A stretch of 64,000 bases of DNA from Phanerochaete sordida (Eukaryota; Basidiomycota; Agaricomycetes; Polyporales; Phanerochaetaceae). This document shows, one piece after another, positions 14,557 to 25,430 of the stretch. The position numbers and the translations under genes are program-made. Under the pieces are notes generated by a model that did no database searches, had not been told where the DNA came from, and saw only the letters and a program-made list of their open reading frames with translations. The stretch is taken from contig BPQB01000041.1 in assembly GCA_019973155.2 (NCBI GenBank), forward strand, positions 224,294 to 288,293, in the 5' to 3' direction. Position 1 is the stretch's first letter, and the number at the start of each line of letters is the position of its first letter.

Positions 14557-15924
14557 TTACCAATAGACACGAAGCTGTACGCTCTGCCGAGCACGCTCGG
14601 ACATCCAGCCCCTCGCCACGTTCTCCACGACACGTAAGATCTCCGCCATCTGTGCTTGCGAGACCGCGAGCGACGGCCTGTCGAGCTCGAGCTCGAGCAC
14701 CACGTTAGCGTACGCGTCGAGCACCGCGTCGAGTAGCGGCCAGTCCAGCGTGCGAAGCGCAAGGCCATAACGAATGCTGCTATCCTCTAGGCGACGCCCT
14801 TCGAGTGTGAATCGTAGGATGAGCACCTGCACGCTCCGGATCGGGCATGCTGCGACGCTGCGGAGGCTCTCCCACGTCGGGTTCATCAAGCCCCTCGGGG
14901 TCGATTCGACGATGATTAGCCCCGCGATCGTCAGCGCGCGCAGACGCGGTAAAGCGCTTGCGAGGTCCTCCTGCAGGATCTGCGCGGAGTGCGACCCGTT
15001 GAGCGATAGCGTGCGAAGGTTGGGGAGTGCTTGCAGCAGCGCTGCCAAGCCGCGCAGGGACGTGCTGTCGACGAGGTGGTTCGCGGCTATGCTCGACAGT
15101 GACGCCGGGCTCGCCGTCGCCGCCACGATTTTGAGGAACTGTACAAATGCCAGCGACGAGGCGACGTCGACCCGGAAGGAATGAATTTCTGGTCGGATAC
15201 GCGAGTCTGGAAAGGGGGTGGGGTGATAATGAGGGTTTTGCTCCATGACGTCTGTTAGCTGTAGCAGCGAGATGCGGCTAAACAGTCGGAGGAAGTCTGC
15301 AAGAGAAGACAGTCGGCCATCAGGTGCCAACGAAGGCGCAGGGTATTCAAGTGTGAGTCTGTCGAGTGCGCGTCTTCCTGTGCCGACAGGTGCAGCGTAC
15401 GGAGCGTCGTGCACAAAATGGGGAGAATAGAGCGTGAGCCAGCGAAGGCGCGGTAGGCTGTCCATGACAGCCGCAATTCTTGACAGGGTGGCTTTGCGAT
15501 GAAAGTGTTTTGTGTGTCCGATACCCCGGTCGCGCTGTTCCACGACCGCCCACTGGAAGTAGATGTGTAGGGTCCGAACATACTCCATGATACGGGGAGA
15601 GCTGGCGATTAAGTCGAGAAGCATTTCCCAAAAGTTCGAGCGGGCTAGGAAAGCGCATTTGCAGCGAACGGTGGCTCGCCCGCCCGTCCCGTACGCGTGA
15701 GGACAAGGTGGCCACGAGAACCGTTCAAACAGATGAAGGGAGCTTGCGGGTAGCCATGCTCGACATACAAGCGAACATCGTCTCAGAGTGACATTGTCGT
15801 CGTGTAGGAAGTCTATGATATAGTCCACGAGTTCGGATGGGACTATCTGGTCCAAGTTGTGGGTGCCGAGTTGCTGCATACCGTTAAGTTGAGCAGTCGT
15901 GTTCGTCGCTGGCGCCAGTGTCAT
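14557..15924 (-). CDS. F-box/LRR-like protein A
   Basis: One uninterrupted reading frame of 455 aa. An F-box lies at about 28-75 (IVPSELVDYIIDFLHDD, then CSLVCRAWLPASSLHLF). The rest is leucine-rich with irregular repeats (LPRLRWLTLYSP, ALPNLRTLSLNGS, ALPRLRALTIAG), the usual substrate-recognition half of Agaricomycete F-box proteins. It would link a target to Skp1 in an SCF ubiquitin ligase; the target is unknown. It stands head-to-head with a related gene at 16596. No intron is needed. The family expands and decays fast in these fungi. Confidence 0.88.
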   Translation of the reverse strand: MTLAPATNTTAQLNGMQQLGTHNLDQIVPSELVDYIIDFLHDDNVTLRRCSLVCRAWLPASSLHLFERFSWPPCPHAYGTGGRATVRCKCAFLARSNFWEMLLDLIASSPRIMEYVRTLHIYFQWAVVEQRDRGIGHTKHFHRKATLSRIAAVMDSLPRLRWLTLYSPHFVHDAPYAAPVGTGRRALDRLTLEYPAPSLAPDGRLSSLADFLRLFSRISLLQLTDVMEQNPHYHPTPFPDSRIRPEIHSFRVDVASSLAFVQFLKIVAATASPASLSSIAANHLVDSTSLRGLAALLQALPNLRTLSLNGSHSAQILQEDLASALPRLRALTIAGLIIVESTPRGLMNPTWESLRSVAACPIRSVQVLILRFTLEGRRLEDSSIRYGLALRTLDWPLLDAVLDAYANVVLELELDRPSLAVSQAQMAEILRVVENVARGWMSERARQSVQLRVYW

Positions 15925-16595
15925 CAGTACGATTGTTCTATGATAAAGACAATCAGCTGCAGTATCACTATTGGCAGCCAGCTGGAGACACCTTTCGAGT
16001 GACGGTAGTGGTGGTATTGCAGAGGTTGGGTATACCAGCGTCTATCCTGGAAATTTGCTAACGCGCAGATGGCAGCAGCGGGAGATTTAGCTACCTAGCC
16101 TGTACCTAGCCCAGCTTTGTCTGTCACGGACACCATTTTCTGGATTGTGTACATCTCAGTCTGCACAGGCCGTAGATACTCATACTCATGCACAGTATGG
16201 CACTACTTTGTTGAAACTCAGATAGTACTTGTTGCAGGACATCTGGGATGACCGGGCTGATGGAAATCAGATACTGGTGCAGTGCGAAATCATTGGGCGT
16301 ATTGAGCGGCGCCAACAGTCTGAACAACCGTCGAGTGCGTCTCATTTACCAAACCCTAAGCCCTTCAGTCCGCTATTCCTAAGCCTTCTAGCCTTACAAA
16401 CACCTTCACTACTAAGCCTTCCCTCCCATCACGTTGGCCGCCTAACACCTGCGCACCCGAATTCTGGATCGCGTAAGAGAGGTGAGCACTGATTGAGCCA
16501 AGTCAGACACTGCTTTAATCGCCAACATAACCTTTTCTCCGGCAGTAGATCGGATTTATTACTATCGACCGCAATAGGGTGGCGCAGACAACGCG
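15925..16595. promoter_or_regulatory. Divergent promoter region between two F-box genes
   Basis: A 671-bp non-coding interval lies between two ATGs pointing away from each other. It is less G+C-rich than the surroundings. No clear TATA or repeat was identified. Confidence 0.5.
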
Positions 16596-18100
16596 ATGAC
16601 AGTCCCCGCACTTCCATCCGAGCTCACCGACGACATCATCGGCTACCTGCATGAAGATAAGCAGAGTCTCCGCAGCTGCTCGCTCGTCAATCGATCCTGG
16701 ATGCCTGCTAGCTCTGCTCATCTCTTCCGGCGCATGCGATGGCCGCCATGTCAGCACGCGTTGGACCAGAATCGACGCAGCTGGGAGACGCTGTTAACGT
16801 GTCGATGCGAGCTCGTGAAGAATCCAGAAAGTCTGAAAGACTTCATTAGTTTCATTCAGAGTACAACTCGGGCCCGCACATACGCCCAAGAGCTCCATAT
16901 CTGTTTCTCCTGGTTTGGAATGCCCCAGCAAGTGCCGCGGGGCGAAGGTCACGGCGAGGACGATGTCTACGATCCCAGCTCATTTTTCAAGATCCGATCT
17001 CTTGGGTCTGGACGATACGTCCGACCATTGAATGAGGCAAAGACAACCCCAGAGGACCTTATCCGCACGGTGGATGGTCTCCCCTCTCTCCGATGCCTCA
17101 TTCTTCACGGAGAACCATTTAACAACCTTACGGAAGTATCGCATCACTCCAGTGTGCCGATGCGAGAGCTGGACAAGCTGTCGTTCTCGGGTCTGGGGCA
17201 CCATATGAGCCCCGAGCTACTCTCTGCCTTCCTGCAGCACTTCCGGCGTATTCGCACCTTGGCTTGGAGCGAGCCCGGCTGGCCGAGGCCGTCTCACTCA
17301 CAAATCCCATGTACACCGAAGGCAACGCCGTCAGTCGATACCCTTGAGTTGGGCTCGCATGTGACCCGCTCGCCGTGTTGGCTGCGTACGCTCCCGCCCA
17401 TGCTAGCCCTCGGCTCGACACAAGAACTGAACATCTTGGACGAGACTGGGAGTATATTTATTGGTGGGACGCTCAACGACAACGACATGCATGCCCTCAT
17501 CCGCTCCTGCACCAACCTGGCGACGCTTTCGTGCACCACCATGACGCGCCCCATGATCGCGGCGTACCCTTTCCCGTCCCCAAAACCCCGCCACCTGCGC
17601 CTGCGCACGCGCTGCTACTTCGGTTCCTGGAGATCCGATTGGGCCAGCTGCCTAGACATCGTGGAGATGATGCACACTCCTCTCACCGCCTCGGTCAACA
17701 CACTCACCATCGACTTCATGATGGAAGAGACGGGCCTCCCTGAGTTCTACAGCACCGAGAGCTCGGAAGCGCAATTCAGGAAAGTCTTCACATCCCTTGG
17801 CTGGGAACGCCTGGACTGTCTTCCGCCGAACATCTCCACGCTCTACTTGAGCTTCAACTTACGCCTCGCGAGGCCAGTGGGAGACGGGCACCGCCGGCGG
17901 ATGATGGCGGAGGACCTGGTGTTGGGTCTAATCTCGCCCCAAGTCCGCGAGATCATACAGACCCCTCTGCAAATTCAGGTCTATAGTAGCTCTGTAAGTC
18001 ATAGCTGCTTCTCGAAAAGACAGCGGAGCTTACCAACGATGCTACGTTGCAGGAATCCGGCTCTGCAGGCGCCGCGGCTGTCAAAGAGGTCAGCTCCTAG
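16596..18100 (+). CDS. F-box/LRR-like protein B
   Basis: Two exons: 16596-17993 and 18053-18100 (481 aa). The F-box is at residues about 4-50 (LPSELTDDIIGYLHED, CSLVNRSWMPASSAHLF), followed by a long Leu-rich region. The final exon follows a GTAAGT...TTGCAG intron and adds ESGSAGAAAVKEVSS; reading through the intron would give an unrelated basic tail. The motif order, including WPPC after the F-box, matches protein A at 14557-15924, so the two are paralogues in inverted orientation. Likely an SCF adaptor; substrate unknown. Confidence 0.88.
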
Positions 18101-18543
18101 CACGATGTTCTTGGGCACTGCGGTCCCTCGTGAACATGGGAAAGTCCGTGAAATTATGACAGACGTGCTAATGCGTACACCATGAGTAGTCATTGCTCGT
18201 AACAATTCGTTCAGGTTCCATAGGTAGTTAGAATACTTTGTCCGTGTGAATGGAAAACAAGACAGTGGAAGGGCGACGAAGGGGGGGAGAAAAGCGGACA
18301 ACAACGGGGGGAAAGTATCGCAGGTTACAGGTATTATAAAGCACATCCTCGGGAGCCGGAGAAGAGCTCGCATCTAAATGCGCGGGAGGATTGATACGAT
18401 GACGACAACGATCGATGTGAGCAGGAAGGCGAAGCAGTTGAAGGGTATAAGGTACGCCGGGGGAAGAAGAAAAGCGAAGCGCTCCAAGACGTCTAGGGTT
18501 ACAATAAGAAAGGGAAGGAGGAGAGGCGAGCAAGCCGCCATAG

Positions 18544-20461
18544 TCACCCGGCACCAGGCCGCGACTGGGGCTGCGTAGACGTCCGTCTGTGCTTCTTGAG
18601 CACCTTGGGATGGGAGTCATCGTCCGAGGGCGGCGCGTTCGCCGGCGGCGCACGGTTGCGCGCCGTCCGCGACGGCATCGTCCGGCTCCGGGACACAGTG
18701 ACGACGCTCTCGCCGCGCGACGGCGGCGTCGTCGACTCGTACACTGGCGCCAGGTTATCCGCGTCGCGTGGGCGTCCGCCGGACGTCGCTTCTGTCGCCG
18801 CAGGGTTCGTGCTCAGTTGTCCGTCTACGCTTGTGGAGCACCTGACGCTTCCGGGAAACGGACTCACCGCCTGGCCGCTCCGACGTCGTACGCCTCCGCG
18901 TTACCCGCCCAGTTTGGCCTGAGGACCATGATGGGTCGTCGGGGTCCGTGATCATCATGTCGACGGGCTCGACACCTGGCGGCGGCGCGACTCGCCTCGA
19001 GCTTCCGCTACCCGGCGGGGATATGTCCAGCATGAACCAGTCCTGGTGTTCTATCAGGAACTCCAAGACATCCTGGCTGAGTGGGTGCTCCGGCGGAGAC
19101 AGTTCATGCGACGGATGGGAAAGCAGGGCGGGTCGGAAGATCACCGCGAGATCTGCAGCCGCGTCAGTATGGGGAAACCCCATTATGACGTACAGTGAAC
19201 GCACTTTTTGCTGTCATGAGGTTTTTGTCGGCTTTTCGCGCGAAGACGGACAAGAGATCTAGCACGTATAGGAGCAGAAATCTGTTGTCGTCCGGCAGCA
19301 TGCGTATGAGTCTTTTGTAGCGTTGGATGACTTCGTCACGGTTGAACGGCTTCTTTGCTAGCACGCTAGACAGGTCAATGGTGAATACTAGTGAGAAAGC
19401 ACGCTACACACCTAACGCATCCCGAAACTATCGGATGTGAGTTAAGATTCACAAGGTTCGAAGTAGCGCTGAGACTTACTGGGTGGTACAGGTCGTGTGG
19501 TATTACTGGCTCCTGTCACAAAATGAGCATGGGTTGGACTTGATATTGTACTTGGTACGTACTGGCATCTGCGTAAGATACCGCCGGAATACGCTTGCAA
19601 CATCATGGGGCGTGTACTGTTCATTTTTCCAGTCGAGGTCTTTGCCATACTGCACAGCCCGTGTCAGTGGCGAGTCACAGACTCTAGGCGGTTACGCACT
19701 CTTGGAGGTGTTTCGAACGCCGCCTGCAGGTCTCGCATGCGCTTGTTCGACCCGCTCACCCGGAACGTTCCCGCAAGCTCGGTCGCTAGAAGCAGTGGGG
19801 CGTGGTCATGGGATTGTCTGGCGCAGCACAATGAAAACCCTATTGCGCACCATTCTCCTTCAAGTATAGCCCGCTGGGCGGAGGTTAGCACGGTGTGCAG
19901 GGGGGACGAGCGGGCAGGGGGCGTACCATTTCGCTACCACCACTGGAATCTGTCCCCATACATAGAGTTCTCCTCCTGTCCCTGCAGTCGAGATCTGCAC
20001 GCTCGCCCGCTTGAGGCTCTCGCGCAGCGGTCTCCCAAAGATGACGCTCGGCGGATGTGAGTCTGCAGCAGGTGGGGTCAGCATGCGGACAGCCCTTGGG
20101 GTCGGTCTGGGACGGGCTGCTCACCCTTCTTGACGTCCGCCTCCCGCTTCGTGCGTTGCGCAAAGGCGAAGTGGTTCCACCAGGTCTTGAGACTGGCCCG
20201 TGTGGGCGGGATCTGGGGCTGGGTGTTGTTGACGGTCGCGGTGGTCATGAGTCCGTGCGTGCTGGGTCCTGGCGGGGGCGCGCCGGTGGGGCTGGGACTT
20301 TGAGGATCGTGGGGCCTGCTGATCTCGGTGTGAGCCGAGGATGTTATGTCCTGAGGCTCAACGCCAACGGTGTTCGCACGGGGACGAGGGGCGCGATCGC
20401 GGGTCTTGCCTCGTTTGCTGTTCGTTCTGCGGTGGCCGAAGGGTTGGAGGTGCTTCCACAT
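18544..20461 (-). CDS. Rho GTPase-activating protein (RhoGAP domain)
   Basis: Ten exons: 20461-20125, 20062-19927, 19873-19851, 19785-19700, 19649-19563, 19512-19480, 19427-19412, 19357-19205, 19152-18868, 18791-18544 (467 aa). A Pro/Ser-rich N-terminal region precedes the domain. The domain has LYVWGQIPVVVAKC, GLYLKENATELAG, the arginine finger in GTFRVSGSNKRMRDL (Arg about 174), DVASVFRRYLTQMPEPVIP, LLLYVLDLLSVFARK and NLAVIFRPALLSHPSHEL. The tail is basic and Ser/Arg-rich. It should stimulate GTP hydrolysis by a Rho-type GTPase and so act in polarity and wall control. Exons 3, 6 and 7 are 23, 33 and 16 nt. The ATG at 20461 is the first in frame; an extra 5' exon cannot be excluded. Confidence 0.9.
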
Positions 20462-22144
20462 GCACCTCTGGAGGATGCGCCCCGCGTCAGTTGCCAGGAA
20501 GATACCCGCCGACGGGAGGGACGCACTGATGTACGGACGTCAGAACACAGCTCCGGCCGGTGTGCAGACGCCTCTCGCGCGTGACTTTGTTTCCCAGCGG
20601 TGTTCAGCACTTGGTATGCGCGGTGCAGGACGCAGGAGGAGGGCAGTCCCGGGCGTTGAGGGCAGAGAGGAGAACCATACAACAAGAAGAGGAATTCGTC
20701 CGAAACTCGTGTATCTGCGGCGTGGTGATGGCTGTATGAGATCAAGCAAGTCGCCCGCGGAAAACGCTCCCTCCAGTCCGCTCCCGCTCGCGCTTTCCGC
20801 CCACCGCGCAGCCTTGTCTCTGCTCCACGTCCTCGATTCGCATACAAGCACAGCATCCGTGCGCCCCGACGGTGCTTCCCCGCCTGGCTCGCGAAATGGC
20901 AGGCTCTCAGGTTCACGCACCCACGCCGCCGTAAACGCCCAGAATACTCGCGAAGTCTATCCGCACGAAGGCACCAGCCGTCGGCTGCCCCTGGACAAGG
21001 ACACCCAAGGCCAAGGCGGTGCGCGACGCCTGGTTCCAGCCCTATGTATAGCACCCCTCAGCCGCCGCGTCGGAGCACTCGCACCGTCACCCTCGCTGTA
21101 CCCTGTCTCATCATGCGATGACTCGCCCAGATGGCCGATATCGTGCTGCCCGCAGGCCCCTGGGCGAATACCGAGGGCGCGATGGCCTCGCGACGCCCAT
21201 GATAGCCTGCGCGGCGGGATGCAATGCCCGCCTGCTGGCCAACGCTTCCCGTACGTCATCGCTGGCATCATTCATTTGCGCCTCAAACGGTTCAACCAGC
21301 TCCGATAACGTAGAACCTGCGGTCGCTTGCGTAGCTTGCGGTACAGGAGCAAGGATGTCCTTGGCACCGGCGTGGGTCCGCCCGCTCTCCAACTACGTAC
21401 GTACTTGACTTCTGCTGGATATATGCGCCGAACATCCTGGAAAATACATGCTGTTCACCGGATTTCCAGCAGAAGGTCCGGCGCCTTCTGCAAAATTCGG
21501 ACAATGGACAGCTGCAGGCAGCTCGATTGACTGGACACCGCATTTACGTCCGTCTGCGGTCGAGGCGACAACAGACCGCACCAAGTCCTCTGGCTGCACG
21601 GCATGCCGATCATCCTCTCGCGCCTGATCTGTTCAAGCGGTTCGCCCGCGGAGAATACGTGAAATACGGCATGCCGTACGCGGAAAAGCTGGCCAAGTCT
21701 AGCGACGCTCGCGCCAATTCAACATGTGAGCGACCATATGACCACGCTCGCTGCTTGTGCGGTATTCAATTTTGAGGACTCAATAACGCGCTTTCCGAGA
21801 GACTTCTCGTCCAGGGTCCCGAGCTGCGGTGTGGGTCGGTGCTGCCGATTCGAGTAGAATAGCCTGTTTTTCGGGAACATACCCTCGCCTTTGGTGTCTC
21901 GACAGCAGTCCCGTACCATACGATAAATTCGTATCTTGAGTCTTGCAGAGCAGTCGACGCTAACAGATTGTTTCAGACCCGAAGTGAACCGTCCGACGAC
22001 CGCAAAGGCCAGGTACAAATTCCTCGGATTAGTAATCACCTTTGTGGCGCTCTGATGGCGAGGAATCTGAGATGCACAGCCAGGAACACTTGCAAACGAG
22101 GGGGATGATTTTGTATAAAGTGCTACATAGTACCTGGAAACGAA
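20462..22144. other. Stretch with no gene seen
   Basis: The part nearest 20462 should be the promoter and leader of the RhoGAP gene; a weak TATA-like CTATACATAG occurs on the minus strand near 21050. The long frame at 21054-20344 minus has no motif. Nothing else is supported. Confidence 0.4.
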
Positions 22145-22890
22145 CTACTCTACAGAATAATTCAGCTGGTTCAAGTCGCTCAGGCTGCCATTTAACAGTG
22201 GCCAAGCGTGGGACGGTCCGGGATCGTAGCGCGGGGGAGGACTGACGTACTTGCTGAGCCATGAAACACTGTCCACAGCACGGTCCACATCAACCGATAT
22301 CTGGCCACGACCGTCGTGCACGATGCTGCACAGCGCGGCCAGGAGATACGATTTGTGGAATGCGAGCGAACGAAGCGTCGGGCAGTGCACCGCAAAGAGG
22401 CAGGCGAGGTCCTCCGCTTCGTCGAACGTCGCGTCGATAGCCTCGTCGTGCACACACGCGTCCTCGCAGGCACCCTCCTCGAAGTGCAGCATTGCCGCGG
22501 GTGAAGCGCTGGACACAAGGCGGTGGTTCCACCCAAAGTGCTCGAGCGCGGCGCAGCCCGCGAGCGCGACGGCGTACGCCTCCGCCGTGCCCGGCCAGCG
22601 CACGCCGTGCTTGCGCATCCTTTTACGTGAGAGCTGGAGCGTGAGGCCGACCAGGCCCGGGAGCGTGGTCGCGATGTGTTCAAGGAGCGCCGGGGACACG
22701 GTGTCGAGCCCATCGAGAACGAGCATGCGGAGTGGGGCGCGAGCGAGCAGAGTGACCTGTTCTTCCTGCCCGCGGTACCGTATTTATGTGCAAGCTCCTC
22801 CTCCTCGTACAGCCTGAATTGGATCTGTTCCTCTATGCGTGCTGCGTATGCAGCCGCTAAACCTACGACTTGCGAAATGACGCGGAGCAC
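22145..22890 (-). CDS. LRR/F-box-like protein, C-terminal part (copy 1, partial)
   Basis: A clear Leu-rich C-terminal exon runs from about 22775 to the stop at 22145: LLARAPLRMLVLDGLDTV, ALLEHIATTLPGLVGLTLQL, CAALEHFGWNHRLVSSASP, CPTLRSLAFHK, HAWPLLNGSLSDLNQLNY. A probable upstream exon near 22890-22790 encodes RVISQVVGLAAAYAARIEEQ. An intron must separate the two because the frames differ and a stop lies between. No F-box is visible further upstream to 23326, so the gene is partial, or its first exon is unrecognised. A shorter relative lies at 23327-23921 on the same strand. Confidence 0.5.
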
Positions 22891-23326
22891 GCACTGAAAG
22901 ATATGGGGCTGAAACCGCCCGAGAGCATGCGCGCTCTTTCCACTTGAAGTAAGCGTTTCTCGTCCTCCTCGTCCATTTACGCGTTGGGTTGGGTGATGGG
23001 AAAGAGAATATGCTCGAGGAGCACGATATATGCGCGCCTGAGCAGGTGGGACAAGCTTCCGTTAGGATCGTGACACGGAGCGACCGAGCGCGATGAAGTA
23101 CATAGATGAACAGCAATGTGTTTGCAGCTAGAGGGGGGACAAGATGGTAGTTTGCTGTGAAGCGGGAGGGGGGCGCGGTCGCTGGACGTCGGGCACATGA
23201 TCGATATCACGAACCTGCCTTTCAAATATTGATGTGATTTAGACGTAAACAAGAAAGGGACTCAGTGAAACAGCACATAGACAGACTAGGAGGAAATAGA
23301 ACTACCTATCATTTACGCGGACGTAT
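22891..23326. other. Gap between two LRR-like fragments
   Basis: No coding feature is supported and no F-box motif is present. It may hold remains of the promoter or first exon of the 22145-22890 gene. Confidence 0.4.
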
Positions 23327-23921
23327 TTAGAGGGCGCCATAATTGAGCTCTGCTACGTCGCTTGGTGCACCATTCAGCAACGGCCACGCATGGCGCGGCT
23401 CGGGATGATAGCGCGGCGGAGAAGTAATGTACTTGGTGCAGAACCAATCGTCATCCTCCAAGGCCCGGTCCACCTTTACCGCCACCCTTCCATGGCTGTC
23501 GCGCGCGATACTGCATAGCGCGCCCAGAAACGACGACGCTTTCTTGCGAAACGCGAGCCAACGCAGCGCCGGGCAGCGTTCTGCAAAGAGTCGGGCGAGG
23601 TCCTCTGCCTCATCGAATGTTGCGTCGATAGCCTCGGTATGCATACACTTGTGCCCGCAGAAGCCCTCTTCGAAGTGTAGCATCGCCGCGGGCGAAGCGC
23701 TGGACACGAGGTGGTAGTTCCACCCGAAATGCTCAAGCAGGGTGCAGCTGTTGGATGGAAGGTACGAATGTACCGCGCTTGAGCATCTCGTCGAGGGCTT
23801 CCTCTTCAATTTCGAAAATTCGGTGACCCATCAGAGGCGGCCGGTCTTTTCGTGCCAACCCCTGAGCCCAAGCGGTCCAAAAAGCGACGCCTAGACGTAC
23901 CACTTTTGTGACTGTCTCCAC
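23327..23921 (-). pseudogene. Truncated LRR/F-box-like paralogue (copy 2)
   Basis: The 3' part matches copy 1 closely: LLEHFGWNYHLVSSASP, AMLHFEEGF, EAIDATFDEAEDLARLFAE, CPALRWLAFRKK, PEPRHAWPLLNGAPSDVAEL. Upstream, KVVRLGVAFWTAWAQGL and an acidic stretch correspond to the copy 1 N-terminal piece. The ~60 residues between these parts in copy 1 (LVLDGLD... to the GTAEAY region) are missing, replaced by a short unrelated bridge. The reading frame does not connect the two pieces. I read it as a duplicate with an internal deletion. Confidence 0.6.
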
Positions 23922-24359
23922 GCGACCGCCTTTTCTCCGTGGCGATGTCTATCCTCTCGTCCTCGGAGTCCATAGGTGCAGGTTTGAACAAGAGATGGCG
24001 CGCGACAAGAGGTGGATCTCGAGGGTGGTGCCAAGGCTGCTGTGACTAGCCACTACGCACGGCCGATCGAGCGCCAGGGGCGGGGCGAGGATGGGGTGCG
24101 GTGGAGGCAAAATGTGACACAGGGACACGGCTCCGATAGCGTTGGGGCGGCCAGACAGCATCCCGGGCAAGGTCGCTCGACAGCCTTCAGACGGCGATGT
24201 AGACGAGGTCGCAGATGGACTCATTGCGCGCCGGATGGCCGTCGTCGAGGGCGAGGGCAAGCAAAGAGCAAGTCGCGCCGACGTGGGGGCGCCACGCGGC
24301 AACACCCGGGAGCCTCGCGTTTTTGGCAAGTCCAGTGGTTCTAACTTCTCGCGTCGTCA

Positions 24360-24959
24360 TGCCCGCAATGTCGAACCCGCTGGCCCTGGTGAAGTTGCCG
24401 TAAGCCATTCGCTCGCCTTCTCAATCCGCCACCAGCCGTCCGGCACCCATCTCGTCTTCGACATGGGTCTGCGTCGCGACGTCGTGAGCTATCCGCCCGC
24501 TGTCCAAGAGAGCATCAAAGAGAGAGACTTCCCCATCCAAGTTCCTCAAGGGCAGCATCACCCCCGGGAGTGCCAAGACGGTCATCCTCGGCCATGTGCA
24601 CTTTGACCAGTACGCGTTCCTCTCCCAAAGTACACGCCCGTGGTTCACGATCCCCCCACTAGCATCGGCGACGCCAGCGCCTTCCCGAACGCGACCGCGG
24701 TGTCGGCCCGTTCCCCCGCGCGCACAACCTCTTCGGCGACGGGAGCCTGTACGTCGTCGACGCGCCGGGGCACTGCGTCGGCCACGCGCACGAGCTCCCG
24801 CGCCCGATGGACGCGGCCGAGGCGCACATCCGCAGGGTCCGCGCACTCCTTGGCGGGCTGCGCGTCCGGGTGCTCCTTGCGCACGACCGCGGGTGGTACG
24901 AGGAGAACAAGAGCAGGGACGCGTTTCTGCCTGGGTCTATCCCGCCTCTCGACGCTTGA
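24360..24959 (+). pseudogene. Metallo-beta-lactamase superfamily hydrolase, frameshifted remnant
   Basis: Family blocks appear in order but in different frames. GTHLVFDMGLRRD and FPIQVPQ are in the frame of 24406; SAKTVILGHVHFDQ is in the next frame (about 24542-24610); GDASAFPNATAV is back in the first; and from about 24705 FPRAHNLFGDGSLYVVDAPGH runs with RVRVLLAHDRGWYEENK to the stop at 24957-24959. The zinc motif HxHxDH has become HVHFDQ. Between DAPGH and DAAEAHI the segment that normally holds the second metal ligands is missing. Intact relatives are single-domain Zn hydrolases. With at least three frame changes, a lost ligand and an internal deletion, this gene is dead. Confidence 0.75.
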
Positions 24960-25179
24960 CGATCGTACAGAGTCGATTCGACGCGCATATAGTCGTCCTT
25001 GAAGGCTCACCAGCAGACCATGTGTACCATTTCCTTCCGTCAGACCTGATACCCCATATTCGTCTTATGATACCAGCATGGAATTAGCGCATAAATACAA
25101 TACCAGCCGTAATGATAGTGGAACAATTGGCGAGTATGAAGGCAAGGATAGCAACGAGCGACATGCTCACCTACGGGCT

Positions 25180-25400
25180 CGCGCGGGGTCAGAACGAATC
25201 GCATCCGCACTGCGCAGGCCATCTCGGCGTCGCCTACCAAGCCCGGGAGCGTACGCGACCCTGCAGTGCTGCACGCTTCCGCGATGCGGAACTCGGCGGC
25301 CTCCAACTCGGACAGGGCGCGCGGCGGCGCGTGCTTGGCGTCCGCGAGCGCGCGGAGGTCGAAGAAGGGGCGGATGAAGAAGACCTTGGTCATCCTACGT
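25180..25400 (-). pseudogene. C-terminal fragment of a DUF6533-type membrane protein gene
   Basis: The minus strand encodes FFDLRALADAKHAPPRALSE, then EFRIAEA, SRTLPGLVGDAEMAC. This matches, at both protein and DNA level, the last exon of the gene at 53382-54863 (FFDLRALADAGHAPPRALSE, QFHIATA, SRTFAASEGDAETAC). No upstream membrane-helix exons are found next to it, so only the cytosolic tail survived the duplication. Confidence 0.7.
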
Positions 25401-25430
25401 CGTGGTCAGTGCTTGTCGTCCGAACATGCA

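Noticed and set aside
17994..18185. Read-through C-terminus of F-box protein B
   Set aside because: A consensus GTAAGT...TTGCAG intron gives a shorter, more plausible end at 18100.
18755..18868. Unspliced RhoGAP tail ending at 18755
   Set aside because: G/GTGAGT at 18867 and ACAG at 18792 remove 76 nt and lead to a longer Ser/Arg tail ending at 18544.
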